From assembly GCA_033558025.1 (NCBI GenBank), contig JAUCEF010000016.1, positions 2,542,001 to 2,606,000 of the forward strand: DNA of 64,000 nt, given 5' to 3'. The notes under the pieces were generated by a model. That model worked only from the letters and a program-made list of their open reading frames with translations, was not told the DNA's origin and searched no databases. Made by a program: the position numbers and the translations under genes. This document shows, one piece after another, positions 20,860 through 33,365 of the stretch (its first letter is position 1; the number at the start of each line of letters is the position of its first letter). The stretch comes from Phytophthora sp. 'mugwort'. Taxonomy: Eukaryota > Oomycota > Peronosporomycetes > Peronosporales > Peronosporaceae.

Positions 20860-21221
20860 ATGCAAACAGTTTTTTTCTTTTGTCATACCACTCACATATA
20901 TACTTCTGTAACAAAGACTCACAGTGCTGGACCCTTGTGGATAGTCCATTTTGCATTCATTTGAGCCCGGAGGAAGTATAATCTGGTCGAATTTCACTGT
21001 CTTTTTCACTTTAGTTATTTAAATCGAGCTTCAGATATTATAAATCAACCGCAGCAAACGACAAACGCATTGCAAAGCCCAATAATCCATAATTTAGCTC
21101 GGGATGTACCATCCGTTTGGTACAGGTCGGAGAGGTCCGTCGGTCGGTGATCTGTTGTCTGTATTTGTTGATGATGAAATTGCCCCTTGGATGCAAATGG
21201 TGATGTGGACCACATCACAGT
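20860..21221. other. intergenic between mariner relic and first host gene
   Basis: AT-rich, with no recognisable coding sequence or terminal repeats. Confidence 0.4.
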
Positions 21222-22409
21222 TCACGTGGTTCCCAAGTTTCGGCTTTTGAAAATACGGATCTGATTGGAGCCGTAAATCAAAAGAATGTCTGTATGGTAT
21301 TGCCCAAGAGCTACACTATAGGTCTTGATCCAGGCATCACATTCAAAGTGAAAACTCACCCCAGTGACCACTGGCATTGACCTCCAGGTGGTTGTCTGCG
21401 GCTTGAAGTAGTCGAGGAGGCTGCCGAGGACGCCGTGGAGAGTCCAGCACGAGAGAAAGATGCTCCGCCGGCTGGATAACCTGCCGCCACCGTTTGCGTC
21501 GATATCGGGTACGATTGCTGGGGATAAGACTGGGGGTTCATGTAGCTGCTGCTGGTACTACTGGCTGTGCCCAGACGCTGAAAGTTACCACCCGGAGTCG
21601 GTGGCGGCGGCTGTTGCTGCTGTGCTTGCTGGTGCATAAACTTCGAGAGTGGAGACGGAGGGTTGATGCTGTCATCGAGCAGTCCTCCAGTCGGGCTACT
21701 ACTCCAGCTTGAGGAGGACGTAGATGGGCGATCTCCGTAGTTGCTACCGTGGCTGCTGTTCTTGCGCGCCAACCAGAGCCGTCGCTTTTTCTCCCAGTTC
21801 TGGTCCCGTTTAGAGGACGTAAGAGGAGGTTGAGAACCCCAGGAGCTCGAGCTGGAACTGGACCGGGCGCTCGAACGAGAACTGGGGGTCGATGACGGAG
21901 GACGACCGCCTTGGAATGCTTTGTTGTTGCCGTAACTCGGGGTAGAGAAGCTGTTGTTGTCATAGTTGTAGCTGTTTTGGGTATTGGAGTTGTACGATGC
22001 TTGATACTGGTACGGCTGTTGCTGGAACGATTGCTGCTGGTAGGATGGGGCATTGTTGTTGAAAGGAATCGGTTCGGGCTGCGCTGTAAGGTAGTTGGGA
22101 TAGCCGCCATCCGGTGCAGTGGCGTTGTTATTGCTGAAGCTGGTGGTTGGTGGAGCGTATCGACCGCTGCTGCTTGGGCGTAAGTACGCAGGTTCGTCCT
22201 TATTAGGGGCTGCTTCTGCTGGCTCTGCAGTGCCAAGTCCTCCAGAGCCTACGATCGTGGGTAGATAATTATTAGTTAGGGCTATCACTCTTCAAGCCTC
22301 GGTTATTATAGTCCCTACCGAAAGAAAGACTGGAGGCGCCACCAGGCGGTGCATGACGTCGTGTGGAGCTACGTTTTACGTGCAGTTGCGAGGACGTAAG
22401 CGTTGACAT
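21222..22409 (-). CDS. low-complexity protein with PPGG motifs (Jupiter/HN1-like)
   Basis: Probable host gene. Proposed exons are 22409-22319, 22248-21360 and, less surely, 21243-21222, giving about 333 aa. Intron 1 (22249-22318) has GTAGGG and CGTAG ends and a CTAAC branch-like motif. The open frame would otherwise end at a TGA inside a GTGAGT donor just after 21360. The protein is Ser/Gln/Asn/Tyr-rich and largely disordered. An N-terminal HAPPGGASSLSFG and a C-terminal RRQPPGGQCQWSLG resemble the short PPGG-x-S motif of Jupiter/HN1 microtubule-associated proteins; that link is an inference. A charged NWEKKRRLWLARK helix lies mid-protein. It is divergent from the gene at 22585 over a 175 bp shared promoter. 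Confidence 0.55.
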
Positions 22410-22584
22410 GGTGTGCTCAGGTATGGTAGTTCGAGGCTGATATCTGGATGGCTAGTTGGGCGTGTGAAGGAGTCTGTTACTCAATCTACGAGCATTTAGC
22501 TGATATTTATATCTCGCTGAAAGTCGACGAGAATAGTCACTGAAACGAGACTGTTGATCTTTGTGCTCTCAGCTCGACTCTTAC

Positions 22585-23661
22585 ATGCGCATTGTGGAAG
22601 TTCCTGTCTGTGTCATGGGAAGTCTGTTCGATATTGCTGCGGGATTAAGCCAGTATGAGGATGGCACTAAAGCCAACAGTGCGAAGCTACATTCATTATT
22701 ACACTCGCAGTCCGCTCTGGGTCTTTTGGACGAGACATTTGAGACCATCTACGGCGCCCGACAGTATCGATCGGCTAATACGCATCTACCTTTGGTACGA
22801 TCAACGAGTTTGGTTCAACTCCAGCCGACTCAACTCGGCGAGGCAAAGAGTTCTGAAGCTCTCGATGCACGTCTTCACCGACTGGTAAGCTTCAAGTCCG
22901 TCTTGGAGAGACGAGTGGCCCCTGCACTCGCCGTTGCAGGTTTTATCATCCCGCCGCCGCCATCGGTCCCCCCACCTTCAGATAACGTTCACAAACCGAA
23001 CAATCGGGACAGAGACCCAGATGTCACGGCAAAAGATGTGCTACGTGAAGTCACGAGTGAAGTGGACCAACTAATGGCGACGAGTACCAGTTTTGCTGAA
23101 CAGGACGAATCGCTGCTCCGTATGCTGTCGGAGAAATACGTACGCACACGATTGGTAAGGAAAAGAAACCCATTTGAGGAGCTCACTCTCACTGCCACAA
23201 CGTGATGCATACTACAGAGCAAGCTACCCGGGACGCCATTTGTACTGCTAGTTCGCAAGAAGGTCGCGCAAAAGCTTAAACGACTCGAACAACATTTCCG
23301 CTCTCATCAGGAGCAAAACAAACAATCGGTAACGGAAAATGTAGAGAGCGGAAAAAACAAGAGCAGCAACAGAGACGAGAACTCATCGTCAGTGCTATTC
23401 GGCACCGTGCCCATAACAAAGTCACTTCAAGATCTTACACCAGCTCAGCGCGAAATGCTGCAGCATCTGCTCCAGTTGCCAGAGAAACAACTTCTCAAAC
23501 TTCCAAAAGCCCAAGTCGAGCTCGTGCAGTTTGCCAAGCGATACGACAAACTCGTCAAGGTGACACCCGAGCAGCTGCGACATCTACCGATCGCGCATCA
23601 ACAACTCGTGCGAAGTATGCAGCGACAGCAAAAACAAGTTCGAATTGGTGAACGTTGTTAG
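22585..23661 (+). CDS. conserved hypothetical two-exon gene
   Basis: Exons 22585-23154 and 23218-23661 join across a 63 bp intron (GTAAGG to TACAG) in phase 0 and give 337 aa. The protein has a helical N-terminal half, a proline-rich turn (IIPPPPSVPPP), a coiled segment before the intron, and a C-terminal half with Leu-rich helices (LQDLTPAQREMLQHLLQLP and related repeats). No catalytic motif is evident and I do not recognise a family. It starts 175 bp from the divergent gene at 22409 and ends 75 bp from the convergent PEBP gene. The clean splice sites and maintained frame argue for a real gene. Confidence 0.65.
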
Positions 23662-23736
23662 CAGCCAAATGAAGCTTTAAAATAACCTTGTAACAAAATA
23701 AAACTGTTAGCGAACAGTGCCTTCCATCATGTTCTG

Positions 23737-24586
23737 TTAGTTGTCTTGGGCGGCCGGGTGCGAGTGGAAGTTACTCGTGGCAACGAGATCCAAGTTGTGT
23801 TGGTTGGCAAACCCAACGACGTCAAAGTTGCTGCGTTTGGCCGTGAGATCAGCATCAGGCGCATCGGGATCCTTTGCTTGCTGGCGGAACAGCAGAGATA
23901 CGTAGCGATGTTCCCCGACGGGTGGTGTCACTGGATAGTACGGAACCACCACCACCCCATCTTGTTGCTTCAAACGATCCTGAACGCCTTGCTCGTCCGC
24001 ATTTAAACCCGCCAGAATGAAGTGCAGGAACGGTGCGTGGTTCGGGGCTTTAGGGTCCGGCGCGTCAATGTCGACCAGTACGTACGTGTAGAGCTCTGTA
24101 TTGTCGGCTGTATTACTTTCGATGGAGACGATGGGTGGCGCTTGAGCCTAACAATCAGCGGGAAGAATTAATACTACGTGAGCTACATTCAACTTAACGA
24201 AAATCCAAGGGATGCGATACCTTGTTCATGGGCACAAATTGCCCTGGATCGATGCGGTGGTCCCAACCAAAGGCGATTGAGACCCGGACACTGTCATTTC
24301 CCTCTGAATCGTTGCTAAGCTGTAAGTGTAGCTGCTGCAAAACTTGCGCTGAGGCCGGCGCCGGGACCGATGCCGCCGCTGCGAGCCGAAGCGTCGTAAA
24401 AGATCCGCCATCATTTTGCGGCTGATTCCCCGGCGCAACTCCGACCACCCCAACGGACTGCATGATCGCCCCCATCAAGACCATACTCACGATGAAAGCA
24501 GTGGCGACAAGGAGGCCCGCTCCGCGCAACGAGAACGAGGCCGGTGCCAGCAGCGGCGGCGGCAGCTTGGATCCGTACGAAGGCAT
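23737..24586 (-). CDS. membrane-anchored PEBP-family protein
   Basis: Exons 24586-24221 and 24147-23737 are joined across a 73 bp intron (GTATCG to GTTAG) and give 258 aa. The N-terminus is short and basic, with one hydrophobic segment at about residues 23-50, probably a signal anchor. The C-terminal half holds phosphatidylethanolamine-binding protein motifs: YVLVDIDAPDPKAP (the DPDxP-type ligand-site motif), then PVTPPVGEHRYVSLLF (the GxHR motif). PEBP proteins bind anionic phospholipid head groups and can modulate kinases or proteases; which applies here is unknown. The start was chosen as the first ATG in frame before the hydrophobic segment. Confidence 0.75.
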
Positions 24587-24659
24587 CACGATCAGGGTTT
24601 GTAATACTAAAGTGTTTATTTCGAATTTTTTAGCGGATACTGTATCCACTGTGGATTAG

Positions 24660-25689
24660 CAATACTAAACAGAGAAAACGGAATATTACTATTTTCTTAC
24701 TAAAACTAGTACATTAATAGCACTACAAAAATGCTAAAACCGGGCTGGACGGGATTACCACACACTAGCTTGCTCTTCTCGATCTAGACCCGATTGTGAC
24801 GTAGAGACTCGTTGTCACTAAATGTTGCTTTATCAGTACGCATTTTTTGGAGTAGGCTTATAGCAGTGGTAAAAACCTTTCGTGAAACTCACTAGAAAAG
24901 CTCCTGCCAAGCCAGACTCATTCCAACATCGCATGCGAATGAAACCGTTGTCAAGTACTTGCTGAGGTTAACCCCCTGGTGCTTAACCTTTATCCCGTAA
25001 GGTTTGTTATGCCTGAGAGAAAATATGTCCTAGTCGAGGATACGAAGCTGTTAAAGGTGAGAGAATTAGTAACAGGATTGAAATTCTGAAGCTCTGGCGA
25101 AGAAAGGTGGACGGCAGGTAATCGCCAAGGCAGAGCAGGACAGGGCAAGATAACGGCGAGGACGGATTGCGAGAACAACGAGGACTTCAAGACGAACATG
25201 ATGACGGTGGCACAACAACGGGTTCTAGCGTGGCGTGGGCCAACCCGCTGCCCGCGAAACCCAGCCGCTGGGAAGTTCTCAAGACGGTGAAGAGGCGGAT
25301 AGCGAAGAGGCATGACAGGAGATGTGACCCGGATTGCAGGACGGACGACGAGCAAGAGAGGCGCCAGGGCGACACTGTGGTCGAATTGAGCGGCCCTGAA
25401 CGGCTGTAAAGGGTCGGCGGTGAACCCACCGGGCTCGACATGCATGTGTAAGATAGGGATAGCCACTCAGTTTCGGATTAGCCGATCAGCACGCAGAGCA
25501 CGCGACTGAGACACCGAAGCGCCGGTTTGGCGTTGAGGCGGACAAATAAAGTAACAGCTGAAGCTGAGTAATGGTAGTGCGAAGTTCTTGGTGTGGCCCT
25601 TGAGCTCCTAAGGAAGAACGGGTATCTGCAGCCCCGTGAGGTCGTCGGTATCAACAGACCGCGACGCAAGGGGCAAATAGCCTAAGAGA
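24660..25689. other. region without recognised gene
   Basis: The left part is AT-rich. From about 25060 to 25440 the plus strand reads charged, Arg/Glu/Asp-rich sequence (for example KRRIAKRHDRRCDPDC) that could be the remains of a retrotransposon gag or linker. The opposite strand is also open there. No motif settles the question. Confidence 0.3.
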
Positions 25690-26130
25690 GGGTACTAAGA
25701 GCCCCCGATACTAAGAGCCCCCCGGTGCATCCCCTTGGCGAACCTTGTCGACCTATCGAGTCAGCCTGACCACCCCTGTGCATGCTAGGATAAGTCGACG
25801 GCCGCTGCCGTGTATATTTCGTGTTAGTTAGGGCAGCTGGCGATCGTGGCCACCGGACACCGTCCCCGACCAAGGATAGGACTGGAACATGGTACAGGAG
25901 CGGTTGGAACAGAACATCACTACTGCCGAAGCACTGAGCTAACGACCCGCGCAAGAGAAGAGGTGGCGCGCTTACTTATTAAAGAAAAAGAATTGTTCAC
26001 ACACTATAAATATACTCGACAGCTACAAGAAGCCTTCGTCACAGCAGTCGACTCCGTCTTCTCTGCGAGCTTCGTCTGTGTGATATGAGTTGCTGACTTA
26101 CGCAGAAATAGGCAAGTTACTAGTTGTTAC
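25690..26130 (+). repeat. probable Copia 5' LTR, tentative
   Basis: A TATA box (CACTATAAATATAC, near 26001) lies about 160 bp before a Copia-type gag start. The left edge has a direct repeat of TACTAAGAGCCCCC. This is the expected layout of LTR plus leader. No second LTR is seen, so the limits are not fixed. It differs from the LTR of the Copia element at 27961-33702. Confidence 0.3.
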
Positions 26131-26205
26131 GAACCCAAAGCCATCTCCGTACATACGAACAACATGAATGTGGGTGGAGCTAAGAAGAAGCCTATGCACC
26201 CACTT

Positions 26206-26560
26206 TTTTGGATGGGAATAACTTTGACGTGTGGTTTAAGCGAATGAAGTTGAAGCTGGAACGAGAACGAGTGTGGGTGTACTACGAGGTAATTGGATCG
26301 GACCGGACGAATTGAAGCAGGATGAGCATGCTTGGACTAAAAAAGGACGAGCCAAACGGACGGGCCAAGGAGCTCCTCTATGATGGTTGACCGACAAAAT
26401 CATGACGACTGCCAAGTTTGAGCCAACTGCGTTCCGCGTACTGGAAAAGACTGAAGCAAAGATTCGTTAGGAAGACGTATTTCTGATATTCGTCAGAGAG
26501 GATACAGTTATGGAAGCTGCCTCCCCGCATAATGCACATATGTTGTCGTTGTTTTGCAGT
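26206..26560 (+). pseudogene. Copia gag fragment
   Basis: LDGNNFDVWFKRMKLKLERE matches the start of Copia gag proteins of the UBN2/DUF4219 type, followed by VWVYYEVIG. Later, in shifted frames, it reads AKELLYDG and KIMTTAKFEPTA. Stops and shifts end it by about 26560, and no pol follows. It lies on the opposite strand to the larger Copia element. Confidence 0.55.
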
Positions 26561-27960
26561 GAGGTGCATTAAAATAACATGGATCTATTTAAAGCTACCT
26601 AATGCCCATATCTGACTGAAGCCACGCCTGGTTCTGTCGGTTCCGCGCTCATCCTCATGGTACGCATGAGGTGGTAATCGCTCTCGTGGGCGGCGATCTT
26701 CCGCCAATTGGACGCGCTCGTTGATCCGAAGGCGTCCGTCCGTTCAGTACTTCCCCTGTGACCAGAGGCAGTCGCGCCAATTTCTGTATGGCAGTGTTTT
26801 GCTCGTAAATTGTGGTGCTCCATGCAATCATCCCATGCATCCTCCAACCTACGCGTCTTCCAGTAGGTGTCTTTGAGCCGTTTCGCCAGGGGCGGTGAGC
26901 GGGTTGTGTCCTACTGGATGGCAACGTCGTTATCGCTAGCTACTAGCACAGGTTCCGCAAACATGGCTCACGCCTCTCATCAGGCCGATATGCACTGCCA
27001 CTATCTCTGATGCCTTCTGCTCATTGTTCTGCATTCCATTTATATACTTGATAACGTGTGTACCGGTTGTTCTGTAGAGCTGTACCATTAAAGTACCAGA
27101 TCCCCCAGTTTCTGTTCCCAGTCACCGCCCTTGCGAAGATGAGGAGGTAGCACATGTCACACACGTCCATAGCTGCATCGGCCGCTCCCAGTCTGCCCGT
27201 AGGACCTTTCGCCTGTGCAGGTCCCCTTGCAGCGGTGTCCACATAACGCGCATGATATCTGTATGTCCGTTCCGTAGTAGTGTAGCCAAGCTCGCCGTAT
27301 GATACTCTTCTGTGACGGTGTTGATATCGTCAAAATGGGCCAAGCTTCATCTCCATACTGCTAAAACAAAAAGGGAGTCGCTTCGATACCCCGGTGTGTA
27401 GCGGTAAATCGCTCGACGGTGTCCCCTAGCCAGCAATGACGTCGTCTGGAAATCCCGCAATAACAGTGCCTGTCGCTTGGGTTACCCCACTGGGAGTCTC
27501 GGGGATTGTCATGAGAACACTGCGCTCTTATATTCAGCCATGCGTAATCCCGCGGCTTCCACCGCTTCATCAGTAGGTGCGTAGCATGTTTGCCGCTGGG
27601 CACGTGGAGTAGATCTACTTTGCCCATCCGAGCGGATGTCGACGGTGCGCACGTCAATATGGCCTCGCTTAATGGATCGACTTGACTTACTGGGTAAACC
27701 ACTGGAGGAGTACCAAAAACCAGCACTTTCGATCGACACACTTCCTGAACCATACGAAACGAGGTTGAACAGTTTTGGTAAGTCACGTACCTTGAGATGT
27801 CAACGACCCTCGCAAATATGAGCATCTGGAACATGCATTAGAAGTGGCGTTTGATCGGCGGCAACGAAAGAAGTTGGAAGGCGTCATCAAGATCGAAGAT
27901 AGGTTGACGGGTCGGGCAGAGACAAAGACCAAGGACGTGGTCGAGGCCGCGGCTCTGGGC
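26561..27960. other. unassigned transposon-like stretch
   Basis: Several minus-strand frames of 60-157 codons occur (27834-27361, 27343-27122, 26924-26655), but none shows a motif I recognise. On the plus strand 27835-27960 reads FDRRQRKKLEGVIKIEDRL, a coding-like helical segment that is cut by the LTR at 27961. Confidence 0.3.
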
Positions 27961-28305
27961 TGTTCGGATCTCAGTTCCGCGACGCAACCCCGCAACCCTT
28001 AAGCAGAGTACAAGACAAGGAACTGTGTAAAGTAAAACACCAACTTCCTATTCCTACTTAGTTGCTCAGCTCGCCCTTCTCCTGAGACTGCTTCTCTCCT
28101 AGATGTCGTATTCGATACTGAGTCTGTTCATGTGCAAAACTCACTGAGAGCGGCGTGGCCATCGATGCCTACTGGCGTCTTCAACTTGAAATATGCCTTG
28201 TCCTCGTCTCTCGTCTGGGACGGCATGCTGTCGAACACTCTGGAAGCGTCTTGTCCTAACGGTGGTTCTCATCCTAACCGTGGCAACCAGAGTTGTATCG
28301 TAGCA
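27961..28305 (-). repeat. Copia 3' LTR
   Basis: Direct repeat of the sequence at 33366-33702. Read on the minus strand it begins TGCTACGATACA and ends GATCCGAACA. Confidence 0.75.
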
Positions 28306-28589
28306 CGCCCTCTCCGACGCTTGCGCCGGAACACTTAATTGCTAGCGGGCAGCATCTCGCTAATCATGCCGATCTGCTAGCAAATTGGATGAGGCTGCTC
28401 TTTGGTAGCGGTTGAGTGAACATGTCCGCGGGTTCTTGCATCTTTCGACCTTGTGGATTTTCATCAGACCTTGGTTCACTTGTTCACGCATGTAATGCCA
28501 ACGAATCTCAATGTGACCCGTTTTGCTATTGTAGGTGGTAGCCTTTGCAAGAGCCAAGAGCCGCGCTATTGTCCACACCTAAACTGTGT

Positions 28590-31500
28590 CTTCACGTCGA
28601 TCACGTTGAGAACTTCATCCAACATGCTCACTATTCCTCGGCCTTCTTTTGTGGCCTCACATGCCGCGACATATTATGCTTCTGTAGTAGACTGTGCCAT
28701 AACAGTCTGTCGTCTGGCGGCCCATGCCACAGCTCCTCCAACAATGGTCAAAACATATGCAGTGATGCTCTTGCGGGTCTCTGGGTCATTACCCCAATCC
28801 GCATCACAATGTCTGCTGACTACTATCTTGTTGGCCCCTTCACTACTTGCGGAATACAAGATTTCCTTTCTGCTAGTAGCCACTAGATAGCGTTAAAATA
28901 CGCTTGAATGCCCCGCAGTGCTTCTTTGTTGGATTGCTAACGAAGCGACTCATGTATCCAAAGCAATATCAGGTCGGGCGCTAGTAGCGAAATACATCAA
29001 TGATCCTGTCGCAGCTCGATAATCGAAAGTAATTCTTCTTCTTCTTCACCACTAGTGTTGGGTTTGTATCTTGCGTTTGTTTCAATTGGAGTTGCGCTTT
29101 GATGGGCTCTATCAAATCCAAAACGTTCAATTACTTCCTTGCAAAATTTCTCCTGATGAATCCAAATACCTCGTTTATTTTGTTCCACTTTAACGCCATA
29201 CGTCTCATCAAAAGCAGCAAACAGTGAGGTCTTGTAGTCCACTGAGTTTGTGGCAAGTACATGTCATCTGCGTACAACGGGATTAGCTCCAGGATACCAT
29301 CCTTGTAGTAGACATACAGATAAGGTTCAGTTTCCGTGCTATGATAGCCTTTGGATTTGAGAAACTTATCCATTTCTTCAAACATTTCAGCTCCAGGCTG
29401 GTGTAAACCATAAAGCGCTCGATTTGCTCGTTAGACTTGGCCTTCTGGACAGGGAAACCCGGGGATACTTCGTACGTATTGCTTGATTTTCAGGTCTACA
29501 TTCAGGTATGCAGTGTCGATATCGCCCTGATAAAGAGTTAGACCTATCTTAGTAGCAACTGCTGCTACTACTCGGAATGTTACCATGCGAGTTACTGATG
29601 AAACGCAAATCATAATCCACTCCAACCTTCTGGAAATCTCCACGTCCTACCAAACGTGGGCGCCATCTGTACACAAACCTTCCAAATCTGTCTTGGCTTG
29701 AAATCTCCACATGTTATTTAGCAGGTTCGCCTGCTTCGGCATCTCCGTTTTATCAATTGGCTCGAATACACCCTTTGCGAACATAGCATCCACTTCTCGA
29801 CGCATACCCTCCAGCCATTCTTCATGCTGGTGTGAACGCATTTCCTCGCCAAAGCTTCGTGGCATTTTCACATCCTTGATGTGCCACTTTCTATCGGTTA
29901 TTATCTCGTTTGCAGCAGCTAGTATATACTTGAAAATCCTCGAATTGTTTTGGAGATCGACGCTCAGCTTCATTGCGGAGTGCCATTCTGTGGAGTTGCC
30001 CTGCGAGGTTGCGTTGACGTTTCAGTTCTTGAACATCCTCCAGTTCAGCTTCGAGCGATGATCGCTGTGAACCCGTTAGTCTCTCGGGTATCATGCACAC
30101 GTCCATGTCATTTCCAAGCATCCACTGCTGTCATTTCTTGCTCTGCTGAGGTGTTCTCAGACAAACTAACGTTATAATCAGATTTGCTTTCCTGATGATT
30201 GTCTTGTAGGCCGTCGCTCGTGTATGCTTCCACGATGTCCAGTTCGTTCCACGGAAGGTGACGCGTCCAATCATCGGCATCGTTAACGTTTTCTTCCCGA
30301 TTTCCTTCATCTTCATTCGTTTCATCTTCATCTGGTGCTGACGGTTCATCAGATATAGGATTAGATGGCTTAGGCTCTTGTTCAGGTTCTTCTTCAGTAA
30401 CGGGCCTTCCAAATCCGCATCTTCTTGCTCGTGAGATCCACTCGTCTCGTGAACGTCGGGTGTATCGTTCTCAGTTGATTCTTCTGGGATCACATTGGGA
30501 ATATCCGGAGCCTTTTCTTCCATCTCTTCGTTGAAATCAGAATTCATTTGACCACCGGGTTGTACATCTTCATGAAACTCCACTTGGTTACCATTAGCCT
30601 TCTCCAGGAAAGCTGTGTTTATTGGCATCCTATTCGATTGCTCTATCCCAATTTCATATTCTTGTGACTTCTTCATGTCTTCGTTCTCATCATTGACGGA
30701 AATTTCAGGCATGTCATCAAGATCCTCGTAGTCGGGAAGTTCTGGATAACCCGAATCTGGTGCTCGTACAGGTGGCAGCTCATTTTGTTCGTTTAGATTC
30801 ACAACTTCACCAAGTTCAATCTGGTCATCTCCACATGAGTCAGAGTCAATCATCCGTAATTTCAACAGTTAACATCCAATCGGCAACCGACTTGGTGTAG
30901 CCATCGCTATACCGGTCCTTGTACACGATGGCTTCCTTGATCGTCGCATACTGGACACGCTGTACAACGTGCTCTGACGGGCTGTACACTAGGTAGCCTG
31001 CTTGCCCCTCCAGGCAGCCTACCAGGAAACCAAGACGGCAGTTACCGTCGAGTTTTCGACGTGAAGGACCCGTTGGCTTGTACATACGCTATTGAGCCAA
31101 ACTTCTTAATCCTGTGTAAGTCGGGCTTTTTCCCATCATCAAATTGTACGGCGTTAATTGCTTGATGGTACGGTCGAATTCTGAAATACACCGCCATTTC
31201 CAAAGCGTGCGTCCATAATTTTATTGGCAAGCCTGATGCACTCAGCAATGCCTTCAGCATGTGAACCAGAGTCTGGTGAGCTCTTTTACATGGGTTCAAG
31301 TGAGAACTATGAGGTGGGTTTGGCAGGAACTCGATTCCCTTCTTGTAGTACCATTTGTTCATCGTGCTGCTAACGGATTCTCCACCGTTATCTGTGATCA
31401 CCTTCTTCACATTGTATCTCGGGCACTGCCGGTCTGCCCACTCAATGTATCTCTTCATCGCCGCATTTACCTCTGCTGCAGTTTTCGGTTTGAGCGGGTA

Positions 31501-33240
31501 AATGGTTGTATATCGCGTGAAGCCATCTACAATGACTAGCACAGCTCTTTGGTCACTTAAGCATCTACTCTGCTTCGGGAGCAGAAAGTCAGCGAATATA
31601 CTTGATACTTCCGAGTAATTTCACGTTCTAGTCGCTGTATAGAGGGAGGTATATTCCCTTTCCCGTGTATTAAGCTTCACAGTCCAAAGATGCGTTGTCG
31701 AATCATCATCCCTGTTACAAGTCCACGATCAATGATCATCTTCATAAATTGCGGATATATGTGGCCATGTAGTTCATGCCACCTTTGAAGATCAGCAGCT
31801 CCATCAGTTGCTTGTGGTAATGTTGCGCCATCGTGACTGGTTTTGGGGAGTAGTTCTTTTTGACTTCCTTCTGGTAAAAAACATACTTCGCAGTGAGCGT
31901 GAACAGTCCAGACTTGTCACGGCCAGCTTCCAGCAATTTTCTTCACCTTTCCATAGTTCGTACACCTTTGTATCCGAACATCCATGATATTCGACGGCAT
32001 AGCCTTGCTTTTCAGCTCGAGAATGCGATAGTATATTCTTACAGTCAGGTACGTGAAAGATATCCTGAAGCGTAATGACCACGTCCAATTCACTGACTAC
32101 TACTGACTACTATTTTCACTGTACCATGTCCAACTGGAGTAATTTCCAACTTCTTACTGAATCCTCGTATAGCATCCGCGTTCTCATCGAATTTCTCGTA
32201 TTCCGTGATATATCTGCGGTCCGACGCCAAGTGAACCTTCGCCGCATTATCTAAGCACCACTCCCAAATAGCTTAGTCTTCCGATCTTGTATCAGCACTC
32301 ACGTTGGTAGAGAGTTCTTCATTGATTGATTTGAAGCTGCGGCTCATCATCAACATCACTTACGACGGAAGCTGGTGGCTCGTCAGACACCGTCTCGATG
32401 TCAGGCGTGGTAGTATTTCCTACATGCCGAGTCCTGCCTGTCTCTTGCGCAACCTTCTGGTGTATGTCGCTTGCTTGTTTCCTTGAGCCAAGGGGGACGG
32501 CACAGCAGTTTTCTTCGCGCAGTCCTTCTCCATGTGCCGATGCCGGTGGCAGTTAAAGTTGTTTCCTTGTTGTTTGTCCACCTCCTTTGTAGTCATCACA
32601 GCAACCTTTTTCGGCGTTGCTTGCTTGGCCCCAGAGTGAGATCCTGTACTCGGATGCGATTGCTGCGGGTTCTGCTTTTGACCTTGGTTTTCTGGTGTGT
32701 TAATTCTCCCAATTTTTGATCAGACTTGTTATAACTATCCATGCGCAAAGTTTGGACCCGTAGCTTGTCAGGTGCGTCGACCCCACTTTTACCGAACTCA
32801 ACCAATCCTCTGAGACGGTCAAAGCGGGGATTTGTTGGTAGCGATCTCATCAAGATATTAATAAAGATGGGATCTCTCACATCAGCATTCGGCGCTGCAA
32901 GTTGAACCTTCATCAGGAACATGTTGCTCACATTCCAATTTGGCTTACCCTTCGCGACCTGTAGCTTGTTGAACAAGATGATCTCTTGGTTAGTACGTGT
33001 GGCCGTGTTTGTCTTGCCCTGTAATGTCCTCCAACTACTTCCAAATCTATGTTCCAGTCCTCTTAGCCATCACGTGCTGTCCTAATTCCATAGCCAGTGA
33101 CGACACGACCATGTGCTTGATCTGGACATCGTGGACTGTTTCTTTTCAGCATCACCCGCGCCCGCAGCCAGCGTCTTGTCTCCGTTCGCATATTCCCCCA
33201 GTACGTCTTTGTCCGCGAACTAGAGTTCCACCATGTTCTT
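28590..33240 (-). pseudogene. Copia gag-pol polyprotein, decayed
   Basis: In coding order: gag (33240-32590, with LPTNPRFDRLRGLVEF); a zinc-knuckle-like NCHRHRHMEKDC near 32550; a protease region where the DSG motif reads DNA (WCLDNAAKVH, near 32250); a pre-integrase region; the integrase core (31542-31042) with VDGFTRY and ITDNGGE but CKRAHQ where the catalytic Glu should be; an acidic linker (30865-30131); reverse transcriptase with YQGDIDTAYLN and the active-site variant YADDM near 29265; and RNase H with DADWGNDPETRKSI and QSTTEA (28883-28674). Frame shifts separate most parts. It cannot be autonomous. Confidence 0.8.
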
Positions 33241-33365
33241 GTAGTACAACCAGCACTGGCCATGCCAGTTCACTGGGCGCCCCTTTTGTTAAGTTCGACC
33301 GTTGCCGATATCCTAGATTCTTAAGCGTTGGTACTAGCCTTATTGCCAGTTTGAGTTCATAACCC

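Noticed and set aside
24990..25466. 158-codon minus-strand ORF
   Set aside because: Its composition (Leu/Pro/Ser/Arg, no motif) looks like the reverse of a charged plus-strand coding-like stretch.
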